A stretch of DNA of 17,235 nucleotides from an uncultured beta proteobacterium. GTDB lineage: Bacteria; Pseudomonadota; Gammaproteobacteria; Burkholderiales; Burkholderiaceae. The first letter of the stretch is position 1, and each line of letters opens with the position of its first letter. The stretch covers positions 1 to 17,235 of the forward strand of contig CAJARE010000009.1 in the NCBI GenBank assembly GCA_903944255.1, in the 5' to 3' direction. The notes beneath the pieces were generated by a model that did no database searches, was not told the DNA's origin, and worked only from the letters and a program-made list of their open reading frames with translations. Made by a program: the position numbers and the translations under genes. Below are positions 6,786 through 14,444 of this stretch, one piece after another.

Positions 6786-8306
6786 TCATTTTAGAAATAA
6801 GCGATAAGCAGGATTATTGGTTTCATCCCAATGAGGATAACCAAGCGTGGTTAAGAATTTCTGAAATTTCTGTTGCTCATTCTTAGGAACCTGAATACCA
6901 ATTAAGATGCGACCATAGTCAGCCCCATGATTACGGTAGTGAAACAAGCTGATATTCCAGTTAGGTGCCATGCTCGTTAAGAACTTCATCAAGGCTCCTG
7001 GGCGCTCTGGAAATTCAAAGCGATAAATTAACTCATCTTTGGCAAGTACTGAATGACCGCCAACCATATGACGTAAGTGTGACTTAGCCAATTCGTCATG
7101 CGTAAGATCAATCGTTGCAAACTTTGCTTTACGGAAATGTTTAGCAATCGCTTCGCTATCCCCGGCTTTATGAGTGCTAATGCCAACAAAGATATGTGCT
7201 TCACTTTGATCGCCAATACGATAGTTGAACTCAGTAACATTGCGCTTGCCAAGTAACTCACAAAAGCGCTTAAAGGACCCACGTTCTTCAGGAATAGTGA
7301 CAGCAAAGACTGCTTCACGAAATTCGCCTACATCAGCACGCTCAGCAACAAAGCCTAGGCGGCTAAAGTTCATATTGGCACCGCAGGCAACTGCAACAAA
7401 GGTTTTCTTCTTGCTATGATGCTTTTCAACATACTTCTTCATACCTGCAATGGCTAAGGCGCCAGCAGGCTCTAGAATGCTGCGAGTATCAGTAAAAACA
7501 TCGCTAATGGCAGCACAGATTTCATCTGTATCAACCATCACAATTTCATCCACTACTTTTTTACAGATACGAAAAGTTTCTTTACCAACTAACTTCACTG
7601 CAGTACCGTCTGAAAACAAACCGACATCTTTCATTTCAATCCGCTTATTGGCTTTGAGTGAGCGATTCATGGCATCGGAATCTGAGGCTTGAACGCCAAT
7701 CACTTTCGTTTTTGGGCTTACTGCTTTGACGTATTCACCAATTCCAGAAATAAGCCCCCCGCCACCAATAGCAACAAACACTGCATCAATCGGCTCTTGA
7801 TGTTGATGAAAAATTTCTAGAGCAATCGTTCCCTGACCTGCAATGACATCGGGATCATCAAATGGATGGACAAAAGTAAGTCCACGTTTTTTCTCTAATT
7901 GTTCAGCATGTTTAAAGGCATCGCTATAAGACTCACCATGCAAAATCACTTCTACCCAAGAGCCACCCCGAGCTTTGACTGCATCAACTTTGAGGCTCGG
8001 TGTAGTGATTGGCATCACAATGACGGCTTTGCATTTCATCTTGGCAGCAGATAAAGCGACACCTTGGGCATGATTTCCAGCGGATGCGGCAATCACTCCA
8101 CGTTTGAGGGCTTCTGAGCTTAAATGGGCCATTTTGTTGTAAGCACCGCGTAATTTGAAGGAGAAAACCGGTTGGTTATCCTCTCTTTTCAGCAGCACCT
8201 GGTTGCCTAAGCGCTTACTGAGTTCCGGGGCTAGTTGGAGCTCAGTTTCTCTAGCCACGTCATAGACGCGAGCCGATAAAATTTTCTTTAAATAGTTCGT
8301 TGCCAT
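6786..8306 (-). CDS. ilvA: Threonine ammonia-lyase (threonine deaminase), biosynthetic
   Basis: IlvA converts threonine to 2-oxobutyrate and ammonia, the committed step to isoleucine. The 506-residue length is that of the long, allosteric form. The catalytic domain (about 1-320) has the PLP lysine K51 in FSFKLRGAYNK (48-58), SAGNHAQG (75-82), and the phosphate-binding GGGGL (181-185). The C-terminal third (about 325-506) carries two ACT-like regulatory subdomains, seen in EFREAVFAVTIPEERGSFKRF and YRFEFPERPGALMKFLTSM, which in the family bind isoleucine (inhibitor) and valine (activator). The start is fixed by an in-frame TAG directly upstream. No Shine-Dalgarno is evident. It is the first gene of a probable ilvA-nucleotidase-queF transcript and is divergent from the FAD/Fe-S dehydrogenase gene. 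Confidence 0.97.
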   Translation of the reverse strand: MATNYLKKILSARVYDVARETELQLAPELSKRLGNQVLLKREDNQPVFSFKLRGAYNKMAHLSSEALKRGVIAASAGNHAQGVALSAAKMKCKAVIVMPITTPSLKVDAVKARGGSWVEVILHGESYSDAFKHAEQLEKKRGLTFVHPFDDPDVIAGQGTIALEIFHQHQEPIDAVFVAIGGGGLISGIGEYVKAVSPKTKVIGVQASDSDAMNRSLKANKRIEMKDVGLFSDGTAVKLVGKETFRICKKVVDEIVMVDTDEICAAISDVFTDTRSILEPAGALAIAGMKKYVEKHHSKKKTFVAVACGANMNFSRLGFVAERADVGEFREAVFAVTIPEERGSFKRFCELLGKRNVTEFNYRIGDQSEAHIFVGISTHKAGDSEAIAKHFRKAKFATIDLTHDELAKSHLRHMVGGHSVLAKDELIYRFEFPERPGALMKFLTSMAPNWNISLFHYRNHGADYGRILIGIQVPKNEQQKFQKFLTTLGYPHWDETNNPAYRLFLK

Positions 8307-8333
8307 CTAATGAGCGTACCACGGATGAGCTCT

Positions 8334-8357
8334 AAGCCCTTAAATTTGCAAGGGTTT
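8334..8357. repeat. Inverted repeat in the ilvA / dehydrogenase divergent region
   Basis: AAGCCCTT (8334-8341) pairs with AAGGGTTT (8350-8357), an 8-bp stem with one G-T pair and an 8-nt AT-rich loop. A second, shorter repeat, ACATC/GATGT around a 4-nt loop, lies at 8371-8384. Both sit in the roughly 100 nt upstream of ilvA and could be operator half-sites or leader hairpins. No downstream T-run makes either a convincing terminator. Confidence 0.35.
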
Positions 8358-8387
8358 ATCTCTTGAGGCGACATCTTTCGATGTTTC

Positions 8388-8417
8388 CTGCCACTATCAA
8401 GATTGCTCTATTAAAAT
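8388..8417 (+). promoter_or_regulatory. Candidate promoter of the FAD/Fe-S dehydrogenase gene
   Basis: CTGCCA (8388-8393) and TAAAAT (8412-8417), 18 bp apart, match four and five of six sigma-70 bases. The start of transcription would fall near 8424, shortly before the ATG at 8441 and downstream of the earlier in-frame starts. On the other strand GCGACA (8439-8434) and TTTAAT (8415-8410) form an equally modest candidate for ilvA that uses the same AT-rich core. Confidence 0.35.
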
Positions 8418-8440
8418 GCTTATTTATCAAATATGTCGCT

Positions 8441-11400
8441 ATGAATGCCCCATTAGCTTTGAACCAGTTGTTGGACGCAGAAGCGGGCTCACCCCGTTTG
8501 CGTGAAATTCCCTACAACTACACTTCTTTTTCGGATAGAGAAATAGTGATTCGCCTATTGGGCGAGGAATCATGGTGCGTTCTGAATGATCTTCGCGGAG
8601 TCCGCCGAACTGGGCGGTCTGCTCGCATGTTATTTGAAATCTTGGGTGATATTTGGGTTGTTCAGCGCAATCCATTTTTACAGGATGACTTGTTGGATAA
8701 CGCTAAACGTCGTCAACAATTGATCGATGCTTTATGGCATCGCTTAGGCGAGGTGAAAAAACGCAATGCTGGCGAGTCTGCTGATCAAGTAGATATTTTA
8801 TTGGGCGCTGCATATCGCGCAATTGAAAACTTTGAAAATGGGTTTAAAGAAGTTGAGCAAATTCGCAAGCGTGCTCGAAAAGAATTAGCCCGTCATACCG
8901 CTGCAGACAATATTTGTTTTGATGGCGTGTCGCGCGCTGCCCATGTGACTGATGCTACAGATTGGCGTGTTGAATTCCCATTAGTCATTTTGAAGCCAGA
9001 TTATGAATCTGAAATTCCTGGTTTAGTAAAGGCGTGTGTTGAGTTAGGTCTTACGATCATTCCTCGTGGAGGCGGTACAGGCTATACCGGTGGAGCAATT
9101 CCACTCTATGCCATGTCTGCAGTGATTAATACTGAGAAGCTAGAAAATATTGGTGGCGTAAAGAGCATGCGCTTGCCAGGTCTTGATCACGAAGTGCCAA
9201 CAATCTTTACGGGAGCCGGGGTCGTAACGCGTCGAGTCGCAGATGCTGCTGAGCATGCAGGTCTTGTGTTCGCAGTTGATCCTACCTCTGCAGATGCTAG
9301 CTGTATTGGCGGCAATATTGCGATGAATGCAGGCGGTAAGAAGGCTGTTCTCTGGGGCACTGCTTTGGACAATTTAGCTAGCTGGCGCATGGTTGATCCC
9401 GATGGAAATTGGTTGGACATTGAGCGTCTTGATCACAATTTGGGAAAAATTCATGAAGTAGAGAAGGTGCGTTTTCAGTTAACTTGGTCTGATGGATTCA
9501 AAGAGCCGGGTGAGCGCATCCTAAAAACTGAATTGCTTGAAATAGAAGGAAAACGTTTTCGTAAAGAGGGTTTAGGAAAAGACGTTACTGATAAATTTTT
9601 GTCTGGCCTACCTGGCGTACAAAAAGAAGGTTGTGATGGACTGATTACTAGCGCAACCTGGGTGCTGCATCGTATGCCTAAATATATGCGGACCGTTTGT
9701 TTAGAGTTTTTTGGCCAAGCGCGTGAAGCAATACCCAGCATTGTTGAAATCAAAGCCTATCTTGATGGCCTCAGCAAGCAGGGCGGCCCAATTTTGGCTG
9801 GCCTAGAACATCTAGACGATCGCTATTTGAGGGCAGTGGGTTATTCAACTAAATCAAAGCGCAATGGTTTACCTAAGATGGTATTGATAGGTGATATTGC
9901 GGGTGATGATGAGGAGGCTGTTGCATCAGCCACTAGTGAAGTTGTGCGTATGGCTAATTTGCGTGTTGGCGAAGGTTTTGTGGCCGTTAGTCCCGATGCT
10001 CGCAAGAAATTTTGGTTAGATCGTGCTCGCACTGCTGCAATTGCTCGTCATACCAATGCATTTAAGATCAATGAAGATGTAGTGATCCCATTGCCACGCA
10101 TGGGTGAGTACACCGATGGAATTGATCGTATCAATATTGAGCTATCCCTCAAAAATAAATTACAAGTTCTTGATGGATTAGAAGCATTCTTGAGAAAGAG
10201 CTCATTACCACTTGGTAAAGGTGATGAGGATTATGAAATACCTACTGCAGAAATTTTAGGGGATCGAGTACAGCAGGCCCTTGAATTGATTGAAACAGTG
10301 CGCGTGCGTTGGGCAGACTGGCTTGCGCAGATGGATAGCTATTTTCCGCAATTACAAAATTACAGTTTGCGAGCTTCTTGGAAAGAAGAAATACGGGCAG
10401 AATTGAGAATTATTTTTGGTGGTTTAGCTTTTGAGCCAATTCTTAATGAGCTTGAAGCGCTTCATAAAAAAATATTACGTAAGCGAGTGTTTATTGCACT
10501 TCATATGCATGCTGGTGACGGTAATGTACACACTAATATTCCCGTGAACTCGGACGATTATGAAATGTTGCAAGATGCCCATCGTGCGGTAGATCGCATC
10601 ATGAAATTGGCACGCTCTTTGGATGGTGTGATTTCTGGTGAGCATGGAATCGGTATAACAAAACTGGAATATCTGACCGAAGCTGAATTGAAAGATTTCC
10701 GCAGCTATAAAAATCGCGTTGATCCAGAAGGTCGTTTCAACAAGGGCAAACTCATGCCTCATGCCGATCTTAGTATGGCCTACACGCCTAGCTTTGGTTT
10801 GATGGGCCATGAATCGATCATCATGCAGCAAAGCGATATTGGAGCGATTGCTGATAGCATTAAAGATTGCTTGCGCTGTGGTAAATGTAAACCAGTCTGT
10901 GCTACGCATGTACCACGTGCAAATTTGCTCTATAGTCCCCGTGACAAAATTTTGGCTACTTCATTATTGATTGAAGCCTTCTTGTATGAAGAGCAAACTC
11001 GACGTGGTGTGTCTATTCGCCATTGGGAAATGTTTGATGATGTCGCAGCACACTGTACGGTTTGCCATAAGTGCTTGACGCCTTGCCCGGTCAAAATTGA
11101 CTTTGGCGATGTCAGCATGAACATGCGCAATCTTCTGCGGAAGATGGGGCAACAACGCTTTAACCCGGGTACAGCGGCATCGATGTTCTTCCTCAATGCT
11201 ACGAGTCCAGACACCATTAATCTTACCCGTAAGATGATGATTGGTTGGGGTTACAAATTACAGCGTTTAGGCAATGATGTGCTGCGTAAGTTTGCAAAAC
11301 AACAAACTGCACATCCACCAGCAACTGTTGGTAAGCCCAGTATTAAGGAGCAGGTCATCTTCTTTGTAAATAAGAAAATGCCTGGCAATCTGCCTAAGAA

Positions 11401-12280
11401 AACTGCACGTGCATTGCTAGACATTGAAGATGCGAACTATGTCCCAATCATTCGTGATCCTAAGACAACTTCTGCAGATACTGAGGCAGTATTTTATTTC
11501 CCAGGCTGCGGATCTGAGCGTCTCTTTTCACAGGTGGGCTTAGCAACTCAAGCCATGTTGTGGAATGTGGGAGTTCAGACAGTCTTGCCTCCTGGCTATT
11601 TATGCTGTGGCTATCCGCAACGAGGTAATGGCGACTTTGATAAAGCTGAAAAGATGATTACAGATAACCGGGTGTTATTTCATCGCGTTGCCAATACCCT
11701 CAACTATTTAGATATTAAGACGGTAGTAGTGTCGTGCGGTACTTGTTATGATCAATTGGCAGGCTATCAGTTTGAACAGATCTTCCCAGGCTGCAGAATC
11801 ATTGATATTCATGAATATTTGTTAGAGAAGGGCGTAAAACTCTCAGGCGTTAGTGGAGTTAAATACATGTACCACGATCCATGCCATTCTCCAATGAAGT
11901 TGCAGGATCCAATGAAAACAGTTAATGAACTGATTGAAATGGAAGATGGCAAGGCGATTAAAAAGAATGATCGCTGTTGTGGTGAGGCCGGCACTTTAGC
12001 TGTGACTCGTCCAGATATTTCTACCCAAATACGTTTTCGTAAACAAATTGAAATGGAAAAGGCGGCCAACGATTTACGCAAAAGCGACTTTACAGGGGAT
12101 GTGAAAGTCTTAACAAGCTGCCCATCTTGCTTGCAAGGTTTAACGCGTTTTGATGCTGATAGTGGCACTACCGCTGACTACATTGTGGTTGAAATGGCTC
12201 AAAAATTACTTGGCGAGAACTGGATGAAAGATTATGTGGAAAAAGCAAACCACGGTGGTATCGAAAGGGTATTGGTTTAA
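8441..12280 (+). CDS. FAD/Fe-S fusion dehydrogenase (DUF3683, GlcD-like plus GlcF-like)
   Basis: This 1279-residue protein fuses an N-terminal DUF3683 region (about 18-130, YNYTSFSDREIVIRLLG) to a GlcD-like flavoprotein and a GlcF-like Fe-S part. The FAD_binding_4 domain shows PRGGGTGYTGGAIP at 208-221; the FAD-oxidase C domain shows HMHAGDGNVHTN (688-699) and SGEHGIGITK (732-741). Two [4Fe-4S] motifs follow: C810/813/816/820 and C872/875/878/882. Then two cysteine-rich CCG modules appear (C1023, CC1055-1056, C1099/1102; C1148, CC1179-1180, C1227/1230). The family oxidises 2-hydroxyacids such as D-lactate, glycolate or D-2-hydroxyglutarate and passes electrons towards quinone; E. coli YdiJ is a shorter analogue. 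The substrate here is unknown. In-frame starts at TTG 8363 and ATG 8381 would add 26 or 20 residues not expected in homologues, so ATG 8441 is preferred. AAGGG at 8350-8354 leaves some doubt. Confidence 0.88.
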   Translation: MNAPLALNQLLDAEAGSPRLREIPYNYTSFSDREIVIRLLGEESWCVLNDLRGVRRTGRSARMLFEILGDIWVVQRNPFLQDDLLDNAKRRQQLIDALWHRLGEVKKRNAGESADQVDILLGAAYRAIENFENGFKEVEQIRKRARKELARHTAADNICFDGVSRAAHVTDATDWRVEFPLVILKPDYESEIPGLVKACVELGLTIIPRGGGTGYTGGAIPLYAMSAVINTEKLENIGGVKSMRLPGLDHEVPTIFTGAGVVTRRVADAAEHAGLVFAVDPTSADASCIGGNIAMNAGGKKAVLWGTALDNLASWRMVDPDGNWLDIERLDHNLGKIHEVEKVRFQLTWSDGFKEPGERILKTELLEIEGKRFRKEGLGKDVTDKFLSGLPGVQKEGCDGLITSATWVLHRMPKYMRTVCLEFFGQAREAIPSIVEIKAYLDGLSKQGGPILAGLEHLDDRYLRAVGYSTKSKRNGLPKMVLIGDIAGDDEEAVASATSEVVRMANLRVGEGFVAVSPDARKKFWLDRARTAAIARHTNAFKINEDVVIPLPRMGEYTDGIDRINIELSLKNKLQVLDGLEAFLRKSSLPLGKGDEDYEIPTAEILGDRVQQALELIETVRVRWADWLAQMDSYFPQLQNYSLRASWKEEIRAELRIIFGGLAFEPILNELEALHKKILRKRVFIALHMHAGDGNVHTNIPVNSDDYEMLQDAHRAVDRIMKLARSLDGVISGEHGIGITKLEYLTEAELKDFRSYKNRVDPEGRFNKGKLMPHADLSMAYTPSFGLMGHESIIMQQSDIGAIADSIKDCLRCGKCKPVCATHVPRANLLYSPRDKILATSLLIEAFLYEEQTRRGVSIRHWEMFDDVAAHCTVCHKCLTPCPVKIDFGDVSMNMRNLLRKMGQQRFNPGTAASMFFLNATSPDTINLTRKMMIGWGYKLQRLGNDVLRKFAKQQTAHPPATVGKPSIKEQVIFFVNKKMPGNLPKKTARALLDIEDANYVPIIRDPKTTSADTEAVFYFPGCGSERLFSQVGLATQAMLWNVGVQTVLPPGYLCCGYPQRGNGDFDKAEKMITDNRVLFHRVANTLNYLDIKTVVVSCGTCYDQLAGYQFEQIFPGCRIIDIHEYLLEKGVKLSGVSGVKYMYHDPCHSPMKLQDPMKTVNELIEMEDGKAIKKNDRCCGEAGTLAVTRPDISTQIRFRKQIEMEKAANDLRKSDFTGDVKVLTSCPSCLQGLTRFDADSGTTADYIVVEMAQKLLGENWMKDYVEKANHGGIERVLV

Positions 12281-12667
12281 ATGATTCCAAAAAATATCGT
12301 AGTGCATCAGCAATCTAAAGTGTTGGAGCTTTCATATGAAGACGGTAGTAGTTATCGTCTTCCTTTTGAGCTTTTGAGGGTGCTGTCTCCCTCTGCAGAA
12401 GTTCAGGGCCATGGTCCAGGACAAGAAACTTTACAAACTGGCAAACGAGAGGTGCTGATTGCCAATCTTGAGCCAGTTGGTCATTACGCTGTAAAGCCTA
12501 GCTTCTCAGACGGACATGATTCAGGCTTATATTCTTGGGATTATTTGCGTTTCTTGTGTAATAACCAAGATCAGTTGTGGCAAGAACATTTAGATAAATT
12601 AGCTGCAGCTGGTTTGGATCGGGACGCGCCTATGACGAATTCAAGCAATTCTTGTGGAAGTCATTAA
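12281..12667 (+). CDS. DUF971 (GBBH-like N-terminal domain) protein
   Basis: This 128-residue protein consists mainly of the DUF971 fold, related to the N-terminal domain of gamma-butyrobetaine hydroxylase. Typical segments are YRLPFELLRVLSPSAEVQGHG (25-45) and GHYAVKPSFSDGHDSGLYSWDYL (67-89). The tail after the domain ends in SNSCGSH, giving C125 and H128 as a possible metal-binding pair. The function is unknown. In other bacteria the domain is found fused to Mrp/ApbC-type Fe-S cluster carriers, which may hint at a cluster-related role; that is inference. Its ATG directly follows the dehydrogenase stop codon with no spacer, and its stop overlaps the ubiE ATG by one base (TAATG), so the three are probably translationally coupled. 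GAAAGGG at 12263-12269 is the nearest ribosome-binding candidate, 11 bases from the ATG. Confidence 0.85.
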   Translation: MIPKNIVVHQQSKVLELSYEDGSSYRLPFELLRVLSPSAEVQGHGPGQETLQTGKREVLIANLEPVGHYAVKPSFSDGHDSGLYSWDYLRFLCNNQDQLWQEHLDKLAAAGLDRDAPMTNSSNSCGSH

Positions 12668-13410
12668 TGAGTAAAACCCACTTCGGCTATCAAAGTGTTG
12701 ATGAAGCAGACAAGGCCGGTAAAGTTGCCGAGGTTTTTCATTCGGTTGCTAGTAAATATGATGTGATGAATGACTTTATGTCATTTGGCTTACATCGTGT
12801 TTGGAAACAAATGACGATTGCTCGTGCGCAGGTTAAGCCTGGCCAAAAAGTGTTGGACATCGCTGGGGGTACTGGAGATTTAGCAGCCGCCTTTGCAAAA
12901 GCTGCTCAATGGGGAAGTAACCCAGAGGCACAAGTCTGGTTAAGTGATATCAATGCCTCTATGCTGGGTGTTGGTCGTGATCGTTTATTAGATCGTGGAA
13001 TCGCTCTGCCTTGCGTTCAGTTTGATGCTGAGCAGATCCCCTTTCCCCGCAACCATTTTGATGTGGTAACTGTAGCGTTTGGATTGCGCAATATGACCCA
13101 TAAGGAGCTTGCTTTAGGTGAAATGCTGCGCGTCATTAAGCCTGGGGGCCGTGTATTAGTTTTGGAGTTTTCAAAGCCCGATGCCTTCTTGCAGCCCGTT
13201 TATGACGCCTATTCTTTCAAGGTTTTACCTTGGCTTGGGGATAAAATTGCTCAAGATTCTGAGAGTTATCGCTATTTGGCTGAATCCATCCGGATGCACC
13301 CGGATGCTGAGACCTTGAAGGAAATGATGCTGGGAGTGGGTTTTGACGAGGTAGAATCCCACAGAATGTCTGGGGGTATCGTTGCATTGCATATTGGTAT
13401 TAAATACTAA
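12667..13410 (+). CDS. ubiE: Ubiquinone/menaquinone C-methyltransferase UbiE
   Basis: UbiE is the SAM-dependent C-methyltransferase that methylates 2-methoxy-6-polyprenyl-1,4-benzoquinol (and demethylmenaquinol where present). The 247 residues match the family. Visible motifs are VFHSVASKYDVMNDFMSFG (23-41), the SAM-binding VLDIAGGTGDLA (62-73), the acidic SDIN (93-96), AFGLRNMTHKE (137-147) and LRVIKPGGRVLVLEFSKP (154-171). ATG 12667 is chosen over the in-frame TTG 12652 because GGAAG (12656-12660) lies six bases before it and it overlaps the DUF971 stop, a normal coupling arrangement. An absence of other men genes in the window means only the ubiquinone role is supported here. Confidence 0.97.
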   Translation: MSKTHFGYQSVDEADKAGKVAEVFHSVASKYDVMNDFMSFGLHRVWKQMTIARAQVKPGQKVLDIAGGTGDLAAAFAKAAQWGSNPEAQVWLSDINASMLGVGRDRLLDRGIALPCVQFDAEQIPFPRNHFDVVTVAFGLRNMTHKELALGEMLRVIKPGGRVLVLEFSKPDAFLQPVYDAYSFKVLPWLGDKIAQDSESYRYLAESIRMHPDAETLKEMMLGVGFDEVESHRMSGGIVALHIGIKY

Positions 13411-13430
13411 ATGTTGTCTAGTTTTTAAAA

Positions 13431-13445
13431 CTTTAGAAACTAAAG
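13431..13445. repeat. Short perfect inverted repeat between ubiE and the Tim44 gene
   Basis: CTTTAG (13431-13436), AAA loop and CTAAAG (13440-13445) form a 6-bp stem, preceded by TTTTTAAAA. There is no T-run after it on the + strand, so it is not a convincing terminator. It may be a protein site or chance in an AT-rich 60-bp gap. Confidence 0.3.
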
Positions 13446-13470
13446 AATCAAAGACGTTATTAAGGGGTAA

Positions 13471-14391
13471 ATGAATATGAACAAACATTTTTTTAAAGCA
13501 GCTTTTATCAGCATTGCTTTACTTTTTTCTACAGTCGGTCACGTGGATGCTGCACGTTTAGGCAGTGGCAAAAGTGTTGGTAAAGCACCTAGTGCTCCAA
13601 TTCAAAAACAAGCAACACCAGCTCAAAAGCCCACTCAACAAGCTCAGCCAGCAGCTCCTGCAGCTGCTCCTGCTGCTGCCCCTGCACCTAGTCGCTTTGG
13701 TGGCATGGGTGGAATCTTGGGCGGTTTAGCAGCAGGTCTTGGAATCGGTTACTTACTTTCCCATTTTGGTTTGGGTGAAGGCGCCGCTTCTTTGATTACT
13801 GGTCTATTAATTGCCATGCTTGCTGGTTTTGCAATCATGTTTGTGATTAGAAGATTGTTGCCTGCAATGTCTGGCGCTGGCCGAAACGCTAATTTGCCAA
13901 TGACAGGAATACAGCGCACTTCACAGGAGCAAGCGCCACGCCAAGAGCCAGCCTTTAGCCCTGCAGCTAGCGCATTCGGAGGATTAACTGCCGAGCCTGA
14001 GCAATTCCAGTCAACACTTCCACCAGGATTTGATCAGCACGCCTTTTTGGAAAATGCAAAACAGTATTTCATTGGTTTGCAAAAAGCCTGGGATCAAGGT
14101 GACTTAACATCCTTGCGTGAATTTACAACGCCAGAAATGTTTGCCACGATTCAACAGGATTTGGCTGGCCGGACAGATGGCTCCAACCAAACAGATGTGA
14201 TCAGCATCAACGCCAACTTATTGGGTATTGAGACAAGTAATGCGCACTATTACTGCAGTGTTCAGTTCAGCGGCATGATTCGCGAGCAGCCAGGGGCGCC
14301 TGCAAATGATTTCTCTGAAATCTGGAACCTCAGTAAGCCAGTAGAGGGCCCTGGGGGCTGGGTACTGGCGGGGATCTCCCAGTTAGTTTAA
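13471..14391 (+). CDS. Tim44-domain protein with signal peptide
   Basis: The protein has 306 residues from ATG 13471, or 304 from ATG 13477. The latter lies nine bases after AAGGGG (13462-13467 region) and is the better-spaced start; the former leaves only three. A lysine-starting hydrophobic signal runs to about residue 27 (HVDA then ARLGSG). A Pro/Ala/Gln-rich, low-complexity stretch (about 40-73) follows, then a Gly-rich hydrophobic segment (77-100) and a membrane helix (about 107-127). The C-terminal Tim44-like (NTF2-fold) domain covers about 190-305 with AFLENAKQYFIGLQKAWDQGD and SEIWNLSKP near its end. The bacterial role is not known; mitochondrial Tim44 tethers the import motor to the membrane. 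The placement between ubiE and ubiJ suggests a membrane-side partner, which is inference. It ends in a strong terminator. Confidence 0.82.
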   Translation: MNMNKHFFKAAFISIALLFSTVGHVDAARLGSGKSVGKAPSAPIQKQATPAQKPTQQAQPAAPAAAPAAAPAPSRFGGMGGILGGLAAGLGIGYLLSHFGLGEGAASLITGLLIAMLAGFAIMFVIRRLLPAMSGAGRNANLPMTGIQRTSQEQAPRQEPAFSPAASAFGGLTAEPEQFQSTLPPGFDQHAFLENAKQYFIGLQKAWDQGDLTSLREFTTPEMFATIQQDLAGRTDGSNQTDVISINANLLGIETSNAHYYCSVQFSGMIREQPGAPANDFSEIWNLSKPVEGPGGWVLAGISQLV

Positions 14392-14412
14392 GCTTGAGGT
14401 AGTTTCCATTGG

Positions 14413-14438
14413 AAAACCCGCACTAGTGCGGGTTTTTT
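14413..14438 (+). terminator. Strong intrinsic terminator after the Tim44 gene
   Basis: A perfect 24-base palindrome (14413-14436) has the half-site AAAACCCGCACT, giving about ten stem pairs around a CTAG loop, GC-rich at the top, followed by a run of six T (14433-14438). It is placed 22 bases after the Tim44 stop and only 6 bases before the ubiJ ATG. Confidence 0.9.
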
Positions 14439-14444
14439 ACACTC

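Noticed and set aside
8292..8374. Possible attenuator leader peptide ahead of ilvA (ATG at 8374-8372 on the minus strand, 28 codons, four Ile)
   Set aside because: It overlaps the ilvA start out of frame, has no run of Ile/Val/Leu codons, no ribosome binding site and no terminator/antiterminator pair.
10475..10909. Open frame of 144 codons on the minus strand inside the dehydrogenase gene
   Set aside because: It lies wholly antisense to conserved FAD-oxidase and Fe-S motifs, shows no domain or start signal, and its translation looks like codon-bias shadow.
11809..12168. Open frame of 119 codons on the minus strand near the end of the dehydrogenase gene
   Set aside because: Antisense to the CCG modules with their conserved cysteines; no recognisable protein or ribosome binding site.
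12652..12666. Upstream TTG start for ubiE adding five residues
   Set aside because: ATG 12667 has a well-placed GGAAG and overlaps the DUF971 stop; the extra residues do not match the family.
13648..13690. CRISPR-like or tandem repeat array
   Set aside because: The repetition is Ala/Pro codon redundancy within one reading frame, without spacers.
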